Below, piece after piece: positions 7,216 through 15,262 of a stretch of DNA of 15,359 nt (the stretch's first letter is position 1; every line of letters starts with the position of its first letter). Made by a program: the position numbers and the translations under genes. The DNA comes from Candidatus Arcticimaribacter sp. UBA7428. GTDB lineage: Bacteria; Bacteroidota; Bacteroidia; Flavobacteriales; Flavobacteriaceae. The notes under the pieces were generated by a model. That model saw only the letters and a program-made list of their open reading frames with translations. It did not search any database and was not told the DNA's origin. The stretch is from positions 1-15,359 of the forward strand of contig DLQQ01000052.1 in the NCBI GenBank assembly GCA_002477625.1, written 5' to 3'.

Positions 7216-7343
7216 AAGGAGTAAAAAAAATAAATTTGCCTACTAAAATATGTCCCAGTTGTGAACGACCGTTTAGCTGGCGAAAAAAATGGGAACGCGA
7301 TTGGGAACAAGTAATCTACTGTAGTAAAAAATGCAAAAAGTAA
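7212..7343 (+). CDS. DUF2256 zinc-ribbon protein (43 aa)
   Basis: The frame starts at a GTG that overlaps the photolyase TGA (GTGA, 4 bases) and stops at TAA 7341-7343, 13 bases into the next gene. The 43 residues match the DUF2256 pattern: a basic start, [20 protein letters not shown], then [10 protein letters not shown]. Cys14, Cys17, Cys37 and Cys41 form a CxxC...CxxxC zinc-ribbon-like set, and the aromatic/basic middle is typical. DUF2256 genes are found chiefly beside photolyase/cryptochrome genes, which fits exactly. It is too short for many gene callers. The function is unknown; nucleic-acid or partner binding would suit a small basic zinc ribbon, but this is inference. Confidence 0.85.
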   Translation: MKGVKKINLPTKICPSCERPFSWRKKWERDWEQVIYCSKKCKK

Positions 7344-8644
7344 AAGGAACAGCACTCGTTTGGTTTCGTAATGATTTGAGAATATCCGATCATTACGGTC
7401 TTTTTCATGCCTCAAAAAGTTATGAAAAAATCATAGCCTATTACAGTTTTGATCCTAAGCAATTTTCGATCACCTCCTGGGGTTTTAAAAAAACAGAATC
7501 TTTTCGGGCTCAATTTCTGATTGAAACTGTTCAACAATTACAACTCGATTTAGCAGCAAAAAACATCAGCCTCATCATCGAACATAACGATCCTTTGGAG
7601 CGCATTCCACACTGGATTGAGTCAGAAAAAATAGAGGTCCTTTATTTTCAAAAAGAGTGGACAAAAGAAGAAAGAGAAACGGAAGAACGGTTAAGAAGCA
7701 ACCTTCCTAACTCAGTAGAAATACACGCAGCTTATGATCAGTTTCTATTCCATCCAGAAGATGTTCCTATGTCCCTAGATCAATTGCCAGAAGTATTCAC
7801 CAACTTCAGAAAACAGTGTGAAAAAAATATTGCAGTTCGAGCCTGTTATCCCGAAGTGGAACGTCAAGAAACTTCAAATGCCTTACAAGAAACCTTTGCC
7901 TGTCCGTCTCTATCGGATCTTGGGCTGAATGAAATCAGTTCGCATCCCAATTCAGCTTTCCCATTCAAAGGGGGAAGTAAAGCAGCTAAAGAGCGCATAG
8001 CACACTACTTTTGGGGGTCTAAAAAACTTTCCTATTATAAGAATACCCGCAACGGACTTCTTGGGTTAGACTACAGTTCTAAACTTTCAGCTTGGCTAGG
8101 GAATGGTTCGCTATCGGCACGTGAAATTTATTGGGAGGTACGTAAATATGAATCTGAGATTAAAAAAAACCAATCTACTTATTGGCTGATCTTCGAGTTG
8201 ATTTGGCGCGATTATTTTAAGTTTATTTCTCTAAAACATCAGGATGCAATTTTTCATTTAGGTGGTATTTTAAATAAACGTTATGAATGGGAAAACAGTC
8301 CTGAGGTATTTCAAAATTGGGTACAAGGAAAAACCAAAGAACCTTTTGTCAACGCCAATATGCTGGAACTAAAAAAAACAGGATGGATGAGCAACAGAGG
8401 CAGACAGAATGTAGCTTCTTTTTTTGCAAAAGAAATTTATATGGATTGGCGTATGGGAGCAGCCTATTTTGAATCTCAGCTGATCGATTATGATGTTCAC
8501 AGCAACTACGGCAACTGGATGTATGTTGCTGGTGTAGGAAATGATCCTCGAGATCGAAAATTCAACATTCGGTCTCAAGCCGAACGCTACGATACAAACG
8601 GAACGTTTCAACAGCTTTGGAACCAGCAAAATTTATTTGAATGA
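7331..8644 (+). CDS. Cryptochrome-DASH
   Basis: A 437-residue photolyase-superfamily flavoprotein of the DASH clade, with N-terminal [20 protein letters not shown] (8-27) and the FAD domain from about 215. Clade marks are [20 protein letters not shown] (235-254), [10 protein letters not shown] (289-298), [12 protein letters not shown] (353-364) and the DASH signature [20 protein letters not shown] (393-412). Trp330, Trp373 and Trp396 give a complete electron-transfer triad and Asn392 sits at the FAD N5 position, so photoreduction should work. DASH proteins characteristically repair CPDs in single-stranded or loop DNA, and some act as light sensors; which applies here is not decidable. It carries no C-terminal extension. 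The start overlaps DUF2256 by 13 bases and the stop overlaps the next ATG (ATGA). Confidence 0.93.
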   Translation: MQKVKGTALVWFRNDLRISDHYGLFHASKSYEKIIAYYSFDPKQFSITSWGFKKTESFRAQFLIETVQQLQLDLAAKNISLIIEHNDPLERIPHWIESEKIEVLYFQKEWTKEERETEERLRSNLPNSVEIHAAYDQFLFHPEDVPMSLDQLPEVFTNFRKQCEKNIAVRACYPEVERQETSNALQETFACPSLSDLGLNEISSHPNSAFPFKGGSKAAKERIAHYFWGSKKLSYYKNTRNGLLGLDYSSKLSAWLGNGSLSAREIYWEVRKYESEIKKNQSTYWLIFELIWRDYFKFISLKHQDAIFHLGGILNKRYEWENSPEVFQNWVQGKTKEPFVNANMLELKKTGWMSNRGRQNVASFFAKEIYMDWRMGAAYFESQLIDYDVHSNYGNWMYVAGVGNDPRDRKFNIRSQAERYDTNGTFQQLWNQQNLFE

Positions 8645-10173
8645 TCATACGACTAATCTTAGGGGATCAACTCAATGCACAGCATTCATGGTTTCAAACT
8701 GTTGACGATTCTGTAGTCTACGTTTTGATGGAGATGGAACAAGAAACAAACTATGTAAAACATCACATCCAGAAAGTGATCGCTTTTTTTGCAGCCATGC
8801 GCAACTTCAATCACAAATTGAAGCAGTTTGGGCATCAAACCCATTACTTCAAACTGAGCGATTCTGAAAATACTCAAAATTTAAATTTAAATCTAGAGTT
8901 CATTTTTAAACAGTACAAGGCTGTTCAATTCGAATACCAATTTCCAGATGAACACCGCTTGGATCAACAGTTATCGGATTTCTGTTCGGCTTCTAAGGTT
9001 GCTAGTTCAGTTGTAGATACTGAACATTTTATGACCAGTAGAACAGCATTGACTGAATTTTTTGAAGGGAAAAAGCAATTCCTCATGGAATTTTTTTACC
9101 GCAATATGCGTAAGCAATTCGATATTCTGGTTGAAGACGGACAACCAGTAGGCGGGCAATGGAATTTCGACAAGAACAACCGAAACAAATGGAAAGGAAC
9201 TCCAACGATACCCGAACCCTATCTTCCCAAAATAGAACAACTTCTTGAAATCAAAGAAATGATTGAAAGCTTTGGTGTAAAAACCTTAGGTAATTTCAAT
9301 GAAGATCACTTTTTGTTTCCCTCATCCCGAGAGGAGGCCTTGGAGCAATTACACTATTTCTGCGAAAATCTTTTGGTTCACTTTGGTGACTATCAAGATG
9401 CGATGCATACGGAGGAAGAAAATCTTTTTCATTCCAGAATTTCCTTTGCTTTGAATGTAAAACTCATCAGTCCTCTAGAGGTCGTTGAAAAGGTGATCGC
9501 GTATTATCACCAAAATGAAGAGGAGATTCAGTTGTCTCAAGTAGAAGGTTTTGTTCGACAAATTATTGGTTGGAGGGAATATATACGCGGGATTTACTGG
9601 AAAGAAATGCCCCAGTACAAAACACTGAATGTCCTTAAAAACACTAACCCCCTCCCTGATTTTTATTGGACCGGTAAAACAAAAATGAATTGCCTGAGCC
9701 ACAGCGTAAACAATTCGCTGGACCATGCGTATGCCCACCACATTCAACGTCTGATGATAACGGGAAACTTTGCCTTACTAGCGCAGGTACATCCAGATGC
9801 AGTAGACGAATGGTACTTGGGGATTTATGCAGATGCAATAGAATGGGTACAACTTCCAAACACCAGAGGCATGAGTCAATGGGCAGATGGCAGTATTGTA
9901 GCCACTAAGCCCTATGTGTCTGCTGCAGCGTATATAAACAAAATGAGTAACTATTGCACAAGTTGTAGTTATGACAAAAAACAGCGCTTAGGAGACACCG
10001 CCTGCCCATTCAACAGTTTGTATTGGAACTTTTTGGATGACAAGAAAGAACATTTTGCCAAGAACAATCGGATGGCAATGATGTTGCGTTTACTTGAAAA
10101 AATACCCGTAGAGGAACTAGCTTCAATCAAAGAGCGAGCCTATAACATCATAAAAAATCCAGATGCTTACTAA
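8641..10173 (+). CDS. Iron-sulfur photolyase/cryptochrome (FeS-BCP, PhrB-like; probable (6-4) photolyase)
   Basis: A 510-residue member of the prokaryotic FeS-BCP clade. The N-terminus ([17 protein letters not shown]) differs from the WFRRDLR type, as expected. The FAD domain contains [13 protein letters not shown] (308-320), [20 protein letters not shown] (349-368), [12 protein letters not shown] (369-380) and the [19 protein letters not shown] segment (407-425). Four cysteines, Cys351, Cys439, Cys442 and Cys455, match with an offset of one the four [4Fe-4S] ligands of Agrobacterium PhrB, so a cluster is expected. His366/His367 fall where the PhrB active-site His lies. PhrB repairs (6-4) photoproducts, and that is the likely reaction here. 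It overlaps cry-DASH by 4 bases and the next gene by 11. Confidence 0.92.
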   Translation: MIIRLILGDQLNAQHSWFQTVDDSVVYVLMEMEQETNYVKHHIQKVIAFFAAMRNFNHKLKQFGHQTHYFKLSDSENTQNLNLNLEFIFKQYKAVQFEYQFPDEHRLDQQLSDFCSASKVASSVVDTEHFMTSRTALTEFFEGKKQFLMEFFYRNMRKQFDILVEDGQPVGGQWNFDKNNRNKWKGTPTIPEPYLPKIEQLLEIKEMIESFGVKTLGNFNEDHFLFPSSREEALEQLHYFCENLLVHFGDYQDAMHTEEENLFHSRISFALNVKLISPLEVVEKVIAYYHQNEEEIQLSQVEGFVRQIIGWREYIRGIYWKEMPQYKTLNVLKNTNPLPDFYWTGKTKMNCLSHSVNNSLDHAYAHHIQRLMITGNFALLAQVHPDAVDEWYLGIYADAIEWVQLPNTRGMSQWADGSIVATKPYVSAAAYINKMSNYCTSCSYDKKQRLGDTACPFNSLYWNFLDDKKEHFAKNNRMAMMLRLLEKIPVEELASIKERAYNIIKNPDAY

Positions 10174-11647
10174 AAGACCTCCTATCGGTATCGTTTGGTT
10201 GAAACGCGATCTTCGGTTGCATGATCATGCACCGCTTCATGCAGCGTTGAAAGAAAATAAAAAAGTACTCCTTGTATATGTTTTTGAAACTGCATTGGCA
10301 CAAGACCCGCATTATAGTGCGCGACACTTTGATTTCATAAAACAGTCTTTAGTCGATATGAACCAGAAGCTTGAGCAATTCAACACTAAAGTTCTGGTTA
10401 TCCAAGGAGTCACAATGGACGTTTTTTGTAAAATAAATGATTCTTATACAATAGAGCGTATCTATTCGCATCAAGAAACTGGTCTACGTGTAACTTTTGA
10501 GCGGGACAAAGAAATTAAAAAGTGGACAGATAGCAAGCAGATTTATTGGAAAGAACACACCCAACAAGGTGTATTTAGAGGGATGAAAAATCGAAAACAA
10601 TGGCTGGTCAATTGGACAAAGTCTATGAATGAGCAACAACATCCTTTTCCAAATAAAGAAGCTTCATTTTTAGAGCAAGAAAAAATAGCGGAATTGAGTC
10701 GTAGCATACCGACTCCCAAACTTATAACCAAAAACAACAGCAACGTTCAGTTTGGTGGGAGCAGTCAAGGACGGCGTTATCTCGATTCCTTTTTTAAAGA
10801 TCGGCATTATCAATACCAAAAACATATTTCCAAGCCCGATTTAGCGAGAAAGAGTTGTAGTAGACTATCGCCTTATCTAGCCTATGGAAACCTTTCGATG
10901 CGTGAGGTTCTTCAACGAACAGAAGGAGAAAAAGGTAAAGGAAACTCCAGTAACGGACTGCGAGCATTTGAGTCGCGCCTGCGCTGGCAAGCGCACTTCA
11001 TTCAGAAATTTGAAATGGAATGTTCTATGGAGTTCGTCTCGGTGAACAAAGGCTATCATCGTTTGTCTAAGCCAATTATAAAAGAACGAATCGATGCCTG
11101 GGAAAAAGGGCAAACCGGAATTCCAATTGTCGATGCTTCTATGCGTTGCTTGGTTGCTACGGGTTATTTGAATTTCCGCATGCGGGCTCTAGTAGTTTCC
11201 TTTTTTGTGCATCAATTATGGCAACCTTGGCAGGCAGCATCGGGTTTTTTAGCCCGTGAATTTTTAGATTTTGAACCCGGAATTCATTTTCCACAACTCC
11301 AAATGCAAGCTGGAGAAACGGGCATCAACACCTTGCGTATTTATAATCCTGTAAAAAACGGTATTGAACATGATCCCTTAGGCATTTTTACTAAAAAGTG
11401 GGTTCCTGAACTACAGTCCTTACCGGATAGTTTGGTGCATACTCCTTGGGCAATAACCGCATTTGAAGAAGTAATGTATGGTTTTACCCCAACAGTAGAT
11501 TACCCAAGTCCAATAGTTGCTTTAGACGCAAGTAGAAAACATGCCAGTGACATTTTATGGAACATGCAAAAAGAACCCTTGGTGTATCAGGAAAGCAAAC
11601 GCATTTTAAAACGACATACCCTATCCAATAGAAAAAGCATCCAATAA
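10163..11647 (+). CDS. Divergent photolyase/cryptochrome-family flavoprotein
   Basis: A 494-residue protein with a photolyase antenna-domain start ([21 protein letters not shown], 9-29) and a recognisable FAD domain: [17 protein letters not shown] (233-249), [18 protein letters not shown] (313-330), [12 protein letters not shown] (333-344), and [20 protein letters not shown] (367-386) followed by [12 protein letters not shown]. Aligning without gaps from Trp356 (E. coli Trp359), the FAD-proximal Trp382 position is Leu379 and Asn378 is His375. The outer Trp306 equivalent, Trp313, is kept. The dimer-contacting Glu274 position is Arg272, although the nearby Trp is present (Trp275). FAD binding is likely; classic photoreduction and CPD repair are doubtful. 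It may be a sensor or act on another lesion. It overlaps the Fe-S photolyase by 11 bases and is 2 bases from the next gene. Confidence 0.82.
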   Translation: MLTKRPPIGIVWLKRDLRLHDHAPLHAALKENKKVLLVYVFETALAQDPHYSARHFDFIKQSLVDMNQKLEQFNTKVLVIQGVTMDVFCKINDSYTIERIYSHQETGLRVTFERDKEIKKWTDSKQIYWKEHTQQGVFRGMKNRKQWLVNWTKSMNEQQHPFPNKEASFLEQEKIAELSRSIPTPKLITKNNSNVQFGGSSQGRRYLDSFFKDRHYQYQKHISKPDLARKSCSRLSPYLAYGNLSMREVLQRTEGEKGKGNSSNGLRAFESRLRWQAHFIQKFEMECSMEFVSVNKGYHRLSKPIIKERIDAWEKGQTGIPIVDASMRCLVATGYLNFRMRALVVSFFVHQLWQPWQAASGFLAREFLDFEPGIHFPQLQMQAGETGINTLRIYNPVKNGIEHDPLGIFTKKWVPELQSLPDSLVHTPWAITAFEEVMYGFTPTVDYPSPIVALDASRKHASDILWNMQKEPLVYQESKRILKRHTLSNRKSIQ

Positions 11648-11649
11648 TT

Positions 11650-11934
11650 ATGAAAAAAGAATACAATTTTAACGATCGTGAGCTGGACAGAATCATAGAA
11701 ATGGCGTGGGAAGATCGTACTCCTTTTGATGCAATAAAGGATCAATTCGGAATCAAAGAACAAGAAGTAATAACGTTGATGCGACAAGAAATGAAACCAA
11801 CCAGTTTCAGATTATGGCGCGCTCGTGTGCAAGGAAGAAAAACAAAACACAGAAAATCACGCGGTATGGATGTCGATCGTTTTCGTTGCAGCAGACAGCG
11901 TGGGATCAGCAACAACAAAGTATCGAAACGATAA
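11650..11934 (+). CDS. DUF2805 / TIGR03643 family small basic protein
   Basis: A 94-residue protein with the DUF2805 (TIGR03643) core at about residues 10-68: RELDRIIEMAWEDRTPFDAI (10-29), QFGIKEQEVITLMRQEMKP (32-50), then SFRLWRARVQGRKTKH (52-67). The first part resembles a helix-turn-helix-like fold, and the Arg/Lys-rich end, including RCSRQRG, suggests nucleic-acid contact; both are inference. It has no membrane or export signal. It closes the photolyase operon, 2 bases after the divergent photolyase. DUF2805 proteins commonly neighbour cryptochrome/photolyase genes, as DUF2256 proteins do, so both accessory families occur in this cluster. The molecular function is not known. Confidence 0.85.
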   Translation: MKKEYNFNDRELDRIIEMAWEDRTPFDAIKDQFGIKEQEVITLMRQEMKPTSFRLWRARVQGRKTKHRKSRGMDVDRFRCSRQRGISNNKVSKR

Positions 11935-11936
11935 AT

Positions 11937-11968
11937 TTTGTATATTGAGGACAGTAACCTAGTCTTTT
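11937..11968 (+). promoter_or_regulatory. Weak candidate promoter for the DUF1801 gene
   Basis: TTTG (11937-11940) is followed after 19 bases by TAGTCTTT (11960-11967). The spacing is exact, but the -7 element matches TAnnTTTG only in part. It lies in the 84-base gap after the photolyase operon and about 50 bases before the DUF1801 ATG. Confidence 0.25.
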
Positions 11969-12018
11969 ACAGCGTTAGAAAAGGTTATCATTAGGAATTT
12001 TACTTAAACATCCTTCCT

Positions 12019-12435
12019 ATGAAAAAGAACAAAACCCAACGTACGGACAACAGCGTTTCTCTTTTTTTAGATCAAATAGAACCCGAACAAAAAAGAAACG
12101 ACAGCTTTACCCTTGTTGACTTGATGTCCAAAATAACTTCAGAGGAACCAAAACTCTGGGGCACCAGCATCATTGGTTTTGGAGATTATCACTACAAGTA
12201 CAAAAGTGGACGTGAAGGCGACTGGTTTCTTACAGGCTTTTCATCAAGAAAAAATGCACTAACTGTTTATTTGATGTGTGATCTATCGCATGAAGATCTG
12301 AATTTTGACGGGCTTGGCAAATACAAACTAAGCAAAGGATGTCTCTATTTCAAGAAAATTGAACATATCGATTTAAAGGTATTGACTCAAATTATCAAGG
12401 ATTCGATTAAGGTCATCAAAAAAATGTATTCTTAA
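12019..12435 (+). CDS. DUF1801 (YdhG-like) domain protein
   Basis: A 138-residue soluble protein. The DUF1801 domain spans about residues 28-134, with LVDLMSKITSEEPKLWGTSI (32-51), IGFGDYHYKYKSGREGDWFL (52-71), TGFSSRKNALTVYLM (72-86), and LGKYKLSKGCLYFKKIEHID (99-118) before a C-terminal helix. The fold is YdhG-like, with no assigned reaction. The ATG is 84 bases after the photolyase operon with a possible promoter of its own, so it need not belong to that operon. Its stop lies one base from the stop of the convergent minus-strand gene. Confidence 0.85.
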   Translation: MKKNKTQRTDNSVSLFLDQIEPEQKRNDSFTLVDLMSKITSEEPKLWGTSIIGFGDYHYKYKSGREGDWFLTGFSSRKNALTVYLMCDLSHEDLNFDGLGKYKLSKGCLYFKKIEHIDLKVLTQIIKDSIKVIKKMYS

Positions 12436-12436
12436 G

Positions 12437-13279
12437 CTATTTAGCAGCTTCTCTTAGGGTAACTGACATGCCCAAACTCAAACCTCTTTGCTTTTTCCAC
12501 TCCGCATGGCTTGTGCTTCTAGCATAGATTGACTTTCCAAATACTCCAGCAGAAAACCACAAGCCCTCAGAACCCAAGTCTTCGTCAATCCATTCCAAAG
12601 AAATAAAAACATCATCCTCTACTAGGACGTCGTATTCCTTCAGATCAACAGAAATTAAGCCTTCAGACTGTTTAAGGGTAACGAAGATGTTCTCCTTTAA
12701 AATATTTTTATCTGGAAAACGATAAGTACTAGAATATACATTGACTCGAAAGCGTACTTCTGGATATATGTTTTCGACTACAGAAAATTGAATGCCGTCT
12801 ATATAGGCAGGTGTTTTTTTAACTTTTACAAAAAGTGCAATTTCATTCCCCAGTTGATTGGAAGTAAAACCTGTGATCAATAATTTTGAGGTTGAAGAAT
12901 TCCCAGAAATACGGGTATCCCAATTTTTCTCAGCAGTTAATACGACCTCCTCTAGAAAAGTAGTTTGCTCTGCAAGAACTAGGGTGTTGTTAGATAATAA
13001 GATCGTTTCTAATTCGGCAACTTGAAAATCACGTGTATCAAAGCCAATCATTGAAAGACGAAGCGTCTCAGTTGCATATACATCTGGAACTTCTAAAAAG
13101 AAAAAGCCATCTTCATTCGAAACGGTTCCAAGCTCTTTTTTTAATACCCCAATATTTACAAAGGGTAAGGGGTCTTTTGTAAACGCATCAACAACTTGAC
13201 CTTGAAGTATGTACTGGGCATTGAGCACAGCAAGTCCAAGAAGAAAAACGAACAAGAAAAGGGGTGTTTTACGATACAA
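12437..13279 (-). CDS. Secreted carboxypeptidase-regulatory-like domain protein
   Basis: A 280-residue product with a signal peptide (MYRKTPLFLFVFLLGLAVLNAQ, cleavage about residue 22). A CarboxypepD_reg-like beta-sandwich follows (about 23-95): LQGQVVDAFTKDPLPFVNIG, then GTVSNEDGFFFLEVP and LRLSMIGFDTRDF, the same module that begins many TonB-dependent receptors. Unlike those receptors, there is no plug or barrel. The remaining ~170 residues (LEEVVLTAEKNWDTRISG onward) are beta-rich, with FVKVKKTPAYIDGIQFSVVE and a late SEGLWFSAGVFGKSIYARST. It is likely periplasmic or attached to the outer membrane. The ATG is 20 bases after the murA stop, so it may be the last gene of that transcript. The function is unknown. 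Confidence 0.85.
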   Translation of the reverse strand: MYRKTPLFLFVFLLGLAVLNAQYILQGQVVDAFTKDPLPFVNIGVLKKELGTVSNEDGFFFLEVPDVYATETLRLSMIGFDTRDFQVAELETILLSNNTLVLAEQTTFLEEVVLTAEKNWDTRISGNSSTSKLLITGFTSNQLGNEIALFVKVKKTPAYIDGIQFSVVENIYPEVRFRVNVYSSTYRFPDKNILKENIFVTLKQSEGLISVDLKEYDVLVEDDVFISLEWIDEDLGSEGLWFSAGVFGKSIYARSTSHAEWKKQRGLSLGMSVTLREAAK

Positions 13280-13299
13280 TTTGAGGCAACCTTAAGCGG

Positions 13300-14607
13300 T
13301 TATACACGTGTTATTTTAGCTCCAATTGCTTGAAGACGTTCTACAATTTTTTCATATCCTCGATCAATTTGCTCGATGTTATGAATTGTACTGGTTCCTT
13401 CGGCAGATAGGGCAGCTATCAGCAACGATATTCCTGCTCGAATATCAGGTGACGTCAGCGTAGCTGCTTTTAAATTAGATTCAAAACCATGCCCAATAAT
13501 GGAAGCGCGATGCGGGTCGCAAAGGATAATCTTAGCTCCCATATCGATGAGTTTATCCGTAAAGAATAACCTGCTTTCAAACATTTTTTGATGAATCAAA
13601 ACACTTCCACGTGCTTGCGTAGCTACAACCAATACGATACTCAGTAAGTCAGGGGTAAATCCGGGCCATGGAGCATCGGCAACAGTTAATATAGAACCGT
13701 CGATATAGTTTTGTATTTCGTAACCATCGGTATGGGCTGGAATATGAATGTCGTCTCCCTGGCGTTCAATGGTTAGTCCTAATTTTCTGAATACAGAAGG
13801 AATTTGTCCCAAATATTCCCATTGTACGTTTTTGATAGTCAACTTACTTCTTGTAAGGGCAGCTAAACCAATCCAACTTCCAATTTCGACCATGTCGGGC
13901 AATACACGGTGTTCGGTTCCCATCAGATCCGATACTCCTTCAATAGTCAATAAATTTGAACCAATTCCACTGATTTTAGCCCCCATACGATTCAACATGG
14001 AGCACAACTGCTGCAGGTAAGGTTCGCAGGCTGCGTTGTATATGGTAGTTTCACCTTTTGCTAAAACTGCGGCCATCACGATATTGGCAGTTCCCGTTAC
14101 CGAGGCCTCATCCAACAACATAGAAGTACCAATAAGTTGCTCGGCTTCAACTGTATAAAAATGTTCTTCCCGACTATAATTAAAACGGGCTCCTAGATTG
14201 ATCAAGCCTTCAAAGTGCGTATCCAATCGTCTTCTTCCAATTTTGTCACCCCCAGGTCGAGGAATACTTCCTTTTCCACAGCGAGCTAAAAGTGGACCAA
14301 CCAGCATGATTGAACCCCGTAAACCCCTACCGTCTATTTTATATTGATCAGAACAAAGATAGTCTAAGTTAATTTCATCCGCTTGAAATGCATAGCTACC
14401 AGAAGAAATCTGTTCCACTTTCACTCCAAAATTACGAAGCAGTTGAATGAGCTTGTTGACATCAATAATATCAGGTATATTACTAATAGTAACGCGCTCG
14501 GGAGTTAATAAAACAGCACATAATATTTGTAAGACCTCATTTTTTGCACCTTGTGGTGTAATTTCACCCTTAAGGCGCTGTCCCCCTTCTATAATAAATG
14601 ATCCCAT
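13300..14607 (-). CDS. murA: UDP-N-acetylglucosamine 1-carboxyvinyltransferase (MurA) with Asp at the active-site Cys position
   Basis: The 435-residue cytosolic enzyme transfers enolpyruvate from phosphoenolpyruvate to UDP-GlcNAc, the first committed step of peptidoglycan synthesis. The start IIEGGQRLKGEITPQGAKNE contains Lys22-Asn23, as in E. coli. The active-site loop is RPGGDKIGRRRLDTHFEGL (117-135): Asp121 stands where E. coli has Cys115, and Arg126 matches Arg120. The catalytic Asp equivalent is in WPGFTPDLLS (Asp320), and DIRAGISLLIAAL (388-400) carries the conserved Arg. Asp at this position keeps activity and is known to prevent covalent inactivation by fosfomycin; it occurs naturally in several bacterial groups. 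The ATG is 4 bases after the DUF4290 stop, so the two are co-transcribed. Confidence 0.95.
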   Translation of the reverse strand: MGSFIIEGGQRLKGEITPQGAKNEVLQILCAVLLTPERVTISNIPDIIDVNKLIQLLRNFGVKVEQISSGSYAFQADEINLDYLCSDQYKIDGRGLRGSIMLVGPLLARCGKGSIPRPGGDKIGRRRLDTHFEGLINLGARFNYSREEHFYTVEAEQLIGTSMLLDEASVTGTANIVMAAVLAKGETTIYNAACEPYLQQLCSMLNRMGAKISGIGSNLLTIEGVSDLMGTEHRVLPDMVEIGSWIGLAALTRSKLTIKNVQWEYLGQIPSVFRKLGLTIERQGDDIHIPAHTDGYEIQNYIDGSILTVADAPWPGFTPDLLSIVLVVATQARGSVLIHQKMFESRLFFTDKLIDMGAKIILCDPHRASIIGHGFESNLKAATLTSPDIRAGISLLIAALSAEGTSTIHNIEQIDRGYEKIVERLQAIGAKITRV

Positions 14608-14611
14608 TTTA

Positions 14612-15262
14612 TTAGTAACGTTTACGATTATTTCGGTTCGCTTTTTTTGGTTTTACCATTTGGTTACTTTTGGGACCGTTACCATTTTTGGGTTTGGATT
14701 TCAAAAACTCAGTAGTTTCCGTAAGCGGTAAATACTCGAGATTTACCACCAATGTTTTTTCAGAAAGTTCGCTCAAATGATTGAAGATAACTTCATCATC
14801 AACCGTGTCTTTATTCCAACTCAAGAAGCATTTTTTCATGTGGTTAGCAATATTGAAAACCAATGCATCTTTCATTTCACCAGCTTCCCAATTTCGAGCC
14901 ACATCAATCATATTCTTGATGTTGTTGCCGTAAAAGCGATATTTAGGAAAGTTTTGGGGATAAGTCAAGGGTTGTGGACGTTCTTCTAGCAGCTCGCGAA
15001 GCGGCTTTTCGTAAGGACAATCTACATCCAAATTGAAATCGGACATAATGAACAGCTGATCCCATAATTTATGTTGAAAATCGGGTACATCTCGAAGATG
15101 TGGATTCAAATTTCCCATCACCCCAATAATGGCTTTGGCTTTTTTGTTTCGTTCTTCTCGATCTTCGGTTGCTAACATTTGATCTACCATAATATGAAGA
15201 TGTCTTCCATATTCGGGAATAATTAAAGGCTTGCGTTCTGAGTTATATTGTAGTGCTTCCAT
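14612..15262 (-). CDS. DUF4290 family protein
   Basis: A 216-residue cytoplasmic protein of DUF4290, a family largely confined to Bacteroidota. It begins MEALQYNSERKPLIIPEYGR, includes HLHIMVDQML and IIGVMGNLNPHLRDVPDFQH, then KLWDQLFIMSDF, and a folded core to about residue 190. The tail (SKPKNGNGPKSNQMVKPKKA then NRNNRKRY) is basic and probably disordered, which could indicate nucleic-acid or membrane contact. No reaction is known. It sits immediately upstream of murA with a 4-base gap, an arrangement seen widely in the phylum, suggesting a role connected to cell envelope or growth, though that is inference. The 97 bases upstream to the window edge hold no clear promoter. Confidence 0.9.
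   Translation of the reverse strand: MEALQYNSERKPLIIPEYGRHLHIMVDQMLATEDREERNKKAKAIIGVMGNLNPHLRDVPDFQHKLWDQLFIMSDFNLDVDCPYEKPLRELLEERPQPLTYPQNFPKYRFYGNNIKNMIDVARNWEAGEMKDALVFNIANHMKKCFLSWNKDTVDDEVIFNHLSELSEKTLVVNLEYLPLTETTEFLKSKPKNGNGPKSNQMVKPKKANRNNRKRY

Noticed and set aside
11960..11987. Possible hairpin after the photolyase operon (TAGTCTTTT pairing with AAAAGGTTA)
   Set aside because: The stem depends on two G-T pairs, the loop is 10 bases and no T-run follows, so it is not a convincing terminator.
13748..14020. 90-codon plus-strand frame inside murA, and many other long opposite-strand frames across the photolyase genes
   Set aside because: They lie entirely within strongly supported genes, resemble no family and have no start context; they are shadow frames.
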